From: JALHMQ01 sp964616395
GTDB taxonomy: Bacteria > Pseudomonadota > Gammaproteobacteria > Burkholderiales > Burkholderiaceae_F
Direction of reading: 5' to 3'
DNA length: 39,179 bases
NCBI GenBank assembly: GCA_964616395.1
Contig: CAZTUT010000008.1
Span: 1 to 39,179 of the forward strand
Numbering within the stretch: position 1 is the first letter of the stretch; every line of letters begins with the position of its first letter. The notes beneath the pieces were generated by a model, which was given only the letters and a program-made list of their open reading frames with translations, was not told where the DNA came from and searched no databases. The position numbers and the translations under genes are program-made. Positions 38,766-39,179 of this stretch are shown in pieces.

Positions 38766-39179
38766 TTACTCCCCCCCACCCTGGACGGTCTGTGCCGTCG
38801 CGTTCGACTTGCCCCGATTGGCGGCGCGCTGGATCGCGCCCACCGCCGCATGCGCGACGATCGCCGCGCCGGTGACACCCGCCACCACGGCGCCGACCTG
38901 GTCGGCATTGGCCTCCACGCCGAAGGCCTTGATGTCGGTGAGCCGGTCGTAGAACGAGCCCTTGTCCCAGAAACCGTCCTCGGAGCAGCCGATACAGCCA
39001 TGGCCCGAGGCAATCGGGAAGCTCACGCCCTCGTTCCAGCGCGTGGTCGAGCAGGCGTTGTAGGTGGTCGGGCCCTTGCAGCCGACCTTGTACAGGCAGT
39101 AGCCGGCACGCGCGCCCGCGTCGTCGAAGCTTTCGACGAACTGGCCGGCGTCGAAGTGCGGCCGCCGATAGCATTTGTC
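38766..39179 (-). CDS. hupS: [NiFe]-hydrogenase small subunit HupS/HoxK (C-terminal part, cut by the window edge)
   Basis: Only the last 137 residues are in the window; the frame is open to its right edge, so the start and Tat signal lie beyond. Visible iron-sulfur ligands include the distal-cluster Cys in DKCYRRPHFDAGQ, Cys in GYCLYKVGCKGP, then the medial 3Fe-4S ligands in NACSTTRWN and GHGCIGC. The C-terminus has a hydrophobic stretch (GAVVAGVTGAAIVAHAAVGA) that anchors the protein in the membrane, and ends KSNATAQTVQGGGE. The extra cysteines that mark the oxygen-tolerant 4Fe-3S cluster would lie in the missing part, so that feature cannot be tested here. An internal GTG at 39026 is not a real start. 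Confidence 0.96.
   Translation of the reverse strand, partial: DKCYRRPHFDAGQFVESFDDAGARAGYCLYKVGCKGPTTYNACSTTRWNEGVSFPIASGHGCIGCSEDGFWDKGSFYDRLTDIKAFGVEANADQVGAVVAGVTGAAIVAHAAVGAIQRAANRGKSNATAQTVQGGGE

Noticed and set aside
1..39179. tRNA, rRNA, CRISPR array or insertion sequence
   Set aside because: No cloverleaf-like segment, spaced direct-repeat array, transposase frame or terminal inverted repeats were found on reading the window.

Overview
The window is GC-rich DNA with tightly packed genes and almost no non-coding space. The gene families present (GcvA-type LysR regulator, TRAP transporter, CreBC, and a hup/hox plus hyp cluster in hoxK-G-Z-M-L-O-Q-R-T-V order) point to an aerobic or facultative, hydrogen-oxidising betaproteobacterium, probably Burkholderiales. 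This assignment rests on gene content and order only. No rRNA, tRNA, insertion sequence or CRISPR array was seen, and no gene-free stretch exceeds 300 bases.

Region 1 (1-5.9 kb) is a catabolic/uptake island. A divergent LysR regulator faces a dehydrogenase - alpha/beta-hydrolase - TRAP binding protein - fused TRAP permease operon. A palindromic T-N11-A operator lies in the divergent gap, and a strong stem-loop sits between the binding-protein and permease genes. Region 2 (6.0-8.3 kb, minus strand) holds a small secreted tandem-repeat protein, an unknown protein and a lipase-like hydrolase.

Region 3 (8.4-16.9 kb, minus strand) is the most unusual part. A CreB/CreC-like two-component system is followed by a stand-alone VIT-domain protein, a VIT+VWA protein with a PEP-CTERM-like C-terminal sorting tail, an exosortase and a GT51 peptidoglycan glycosyltransferase. 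A perfect TTCAC-N6-TTCAC direct repeat, the consensus CreB target ('cre-tag'), lies just upstream of the VIT genes. This looks like a self-contained, signal-controlled, single-substrate exosortase system. It is built like the known sortase/VIT-VWA/two-component ('dedicated sortase') loci, but with an exosortase in place of the sortase.

Region 4 (17.0-21.1 kb) has a CCC1/VIT1-family membrane protein, a cyclopropane fatty acid synthase, a phosphoribosyltransferase preceded by an FNR/ANR-type box, and a diguanylate cyclase.

Region 5 (21.1-39.2 kb, minus strand) runs from right to left. It holds the [NiFe]-hydrogenase structural genes hupS (cut by the window edge), hupL and hupC, then a HigA-like regulator, then hupDFGHIJK, hypABFCDE, a small membrane protein and hypX, ending with an outer-membrane protein and nikR. 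hypX, the rubredoxin gene hupI and the HyaE/HyaF-type chaperones indicate a membrane-bound hydrogenase assembled in air. Between the HigA-like gene and hupD lies a perfect 7-bp-arm FNR-type palindrome. It sits at class-II spacing from a plausible -10 element, and the leader that follows can form two mutually exclusive hairpins, one of which hides the hupD ribosome binding site. The accessory and maturation genes therefore probably have their own oxygen-responsive promoter, in addition to read-through from hupSLC.
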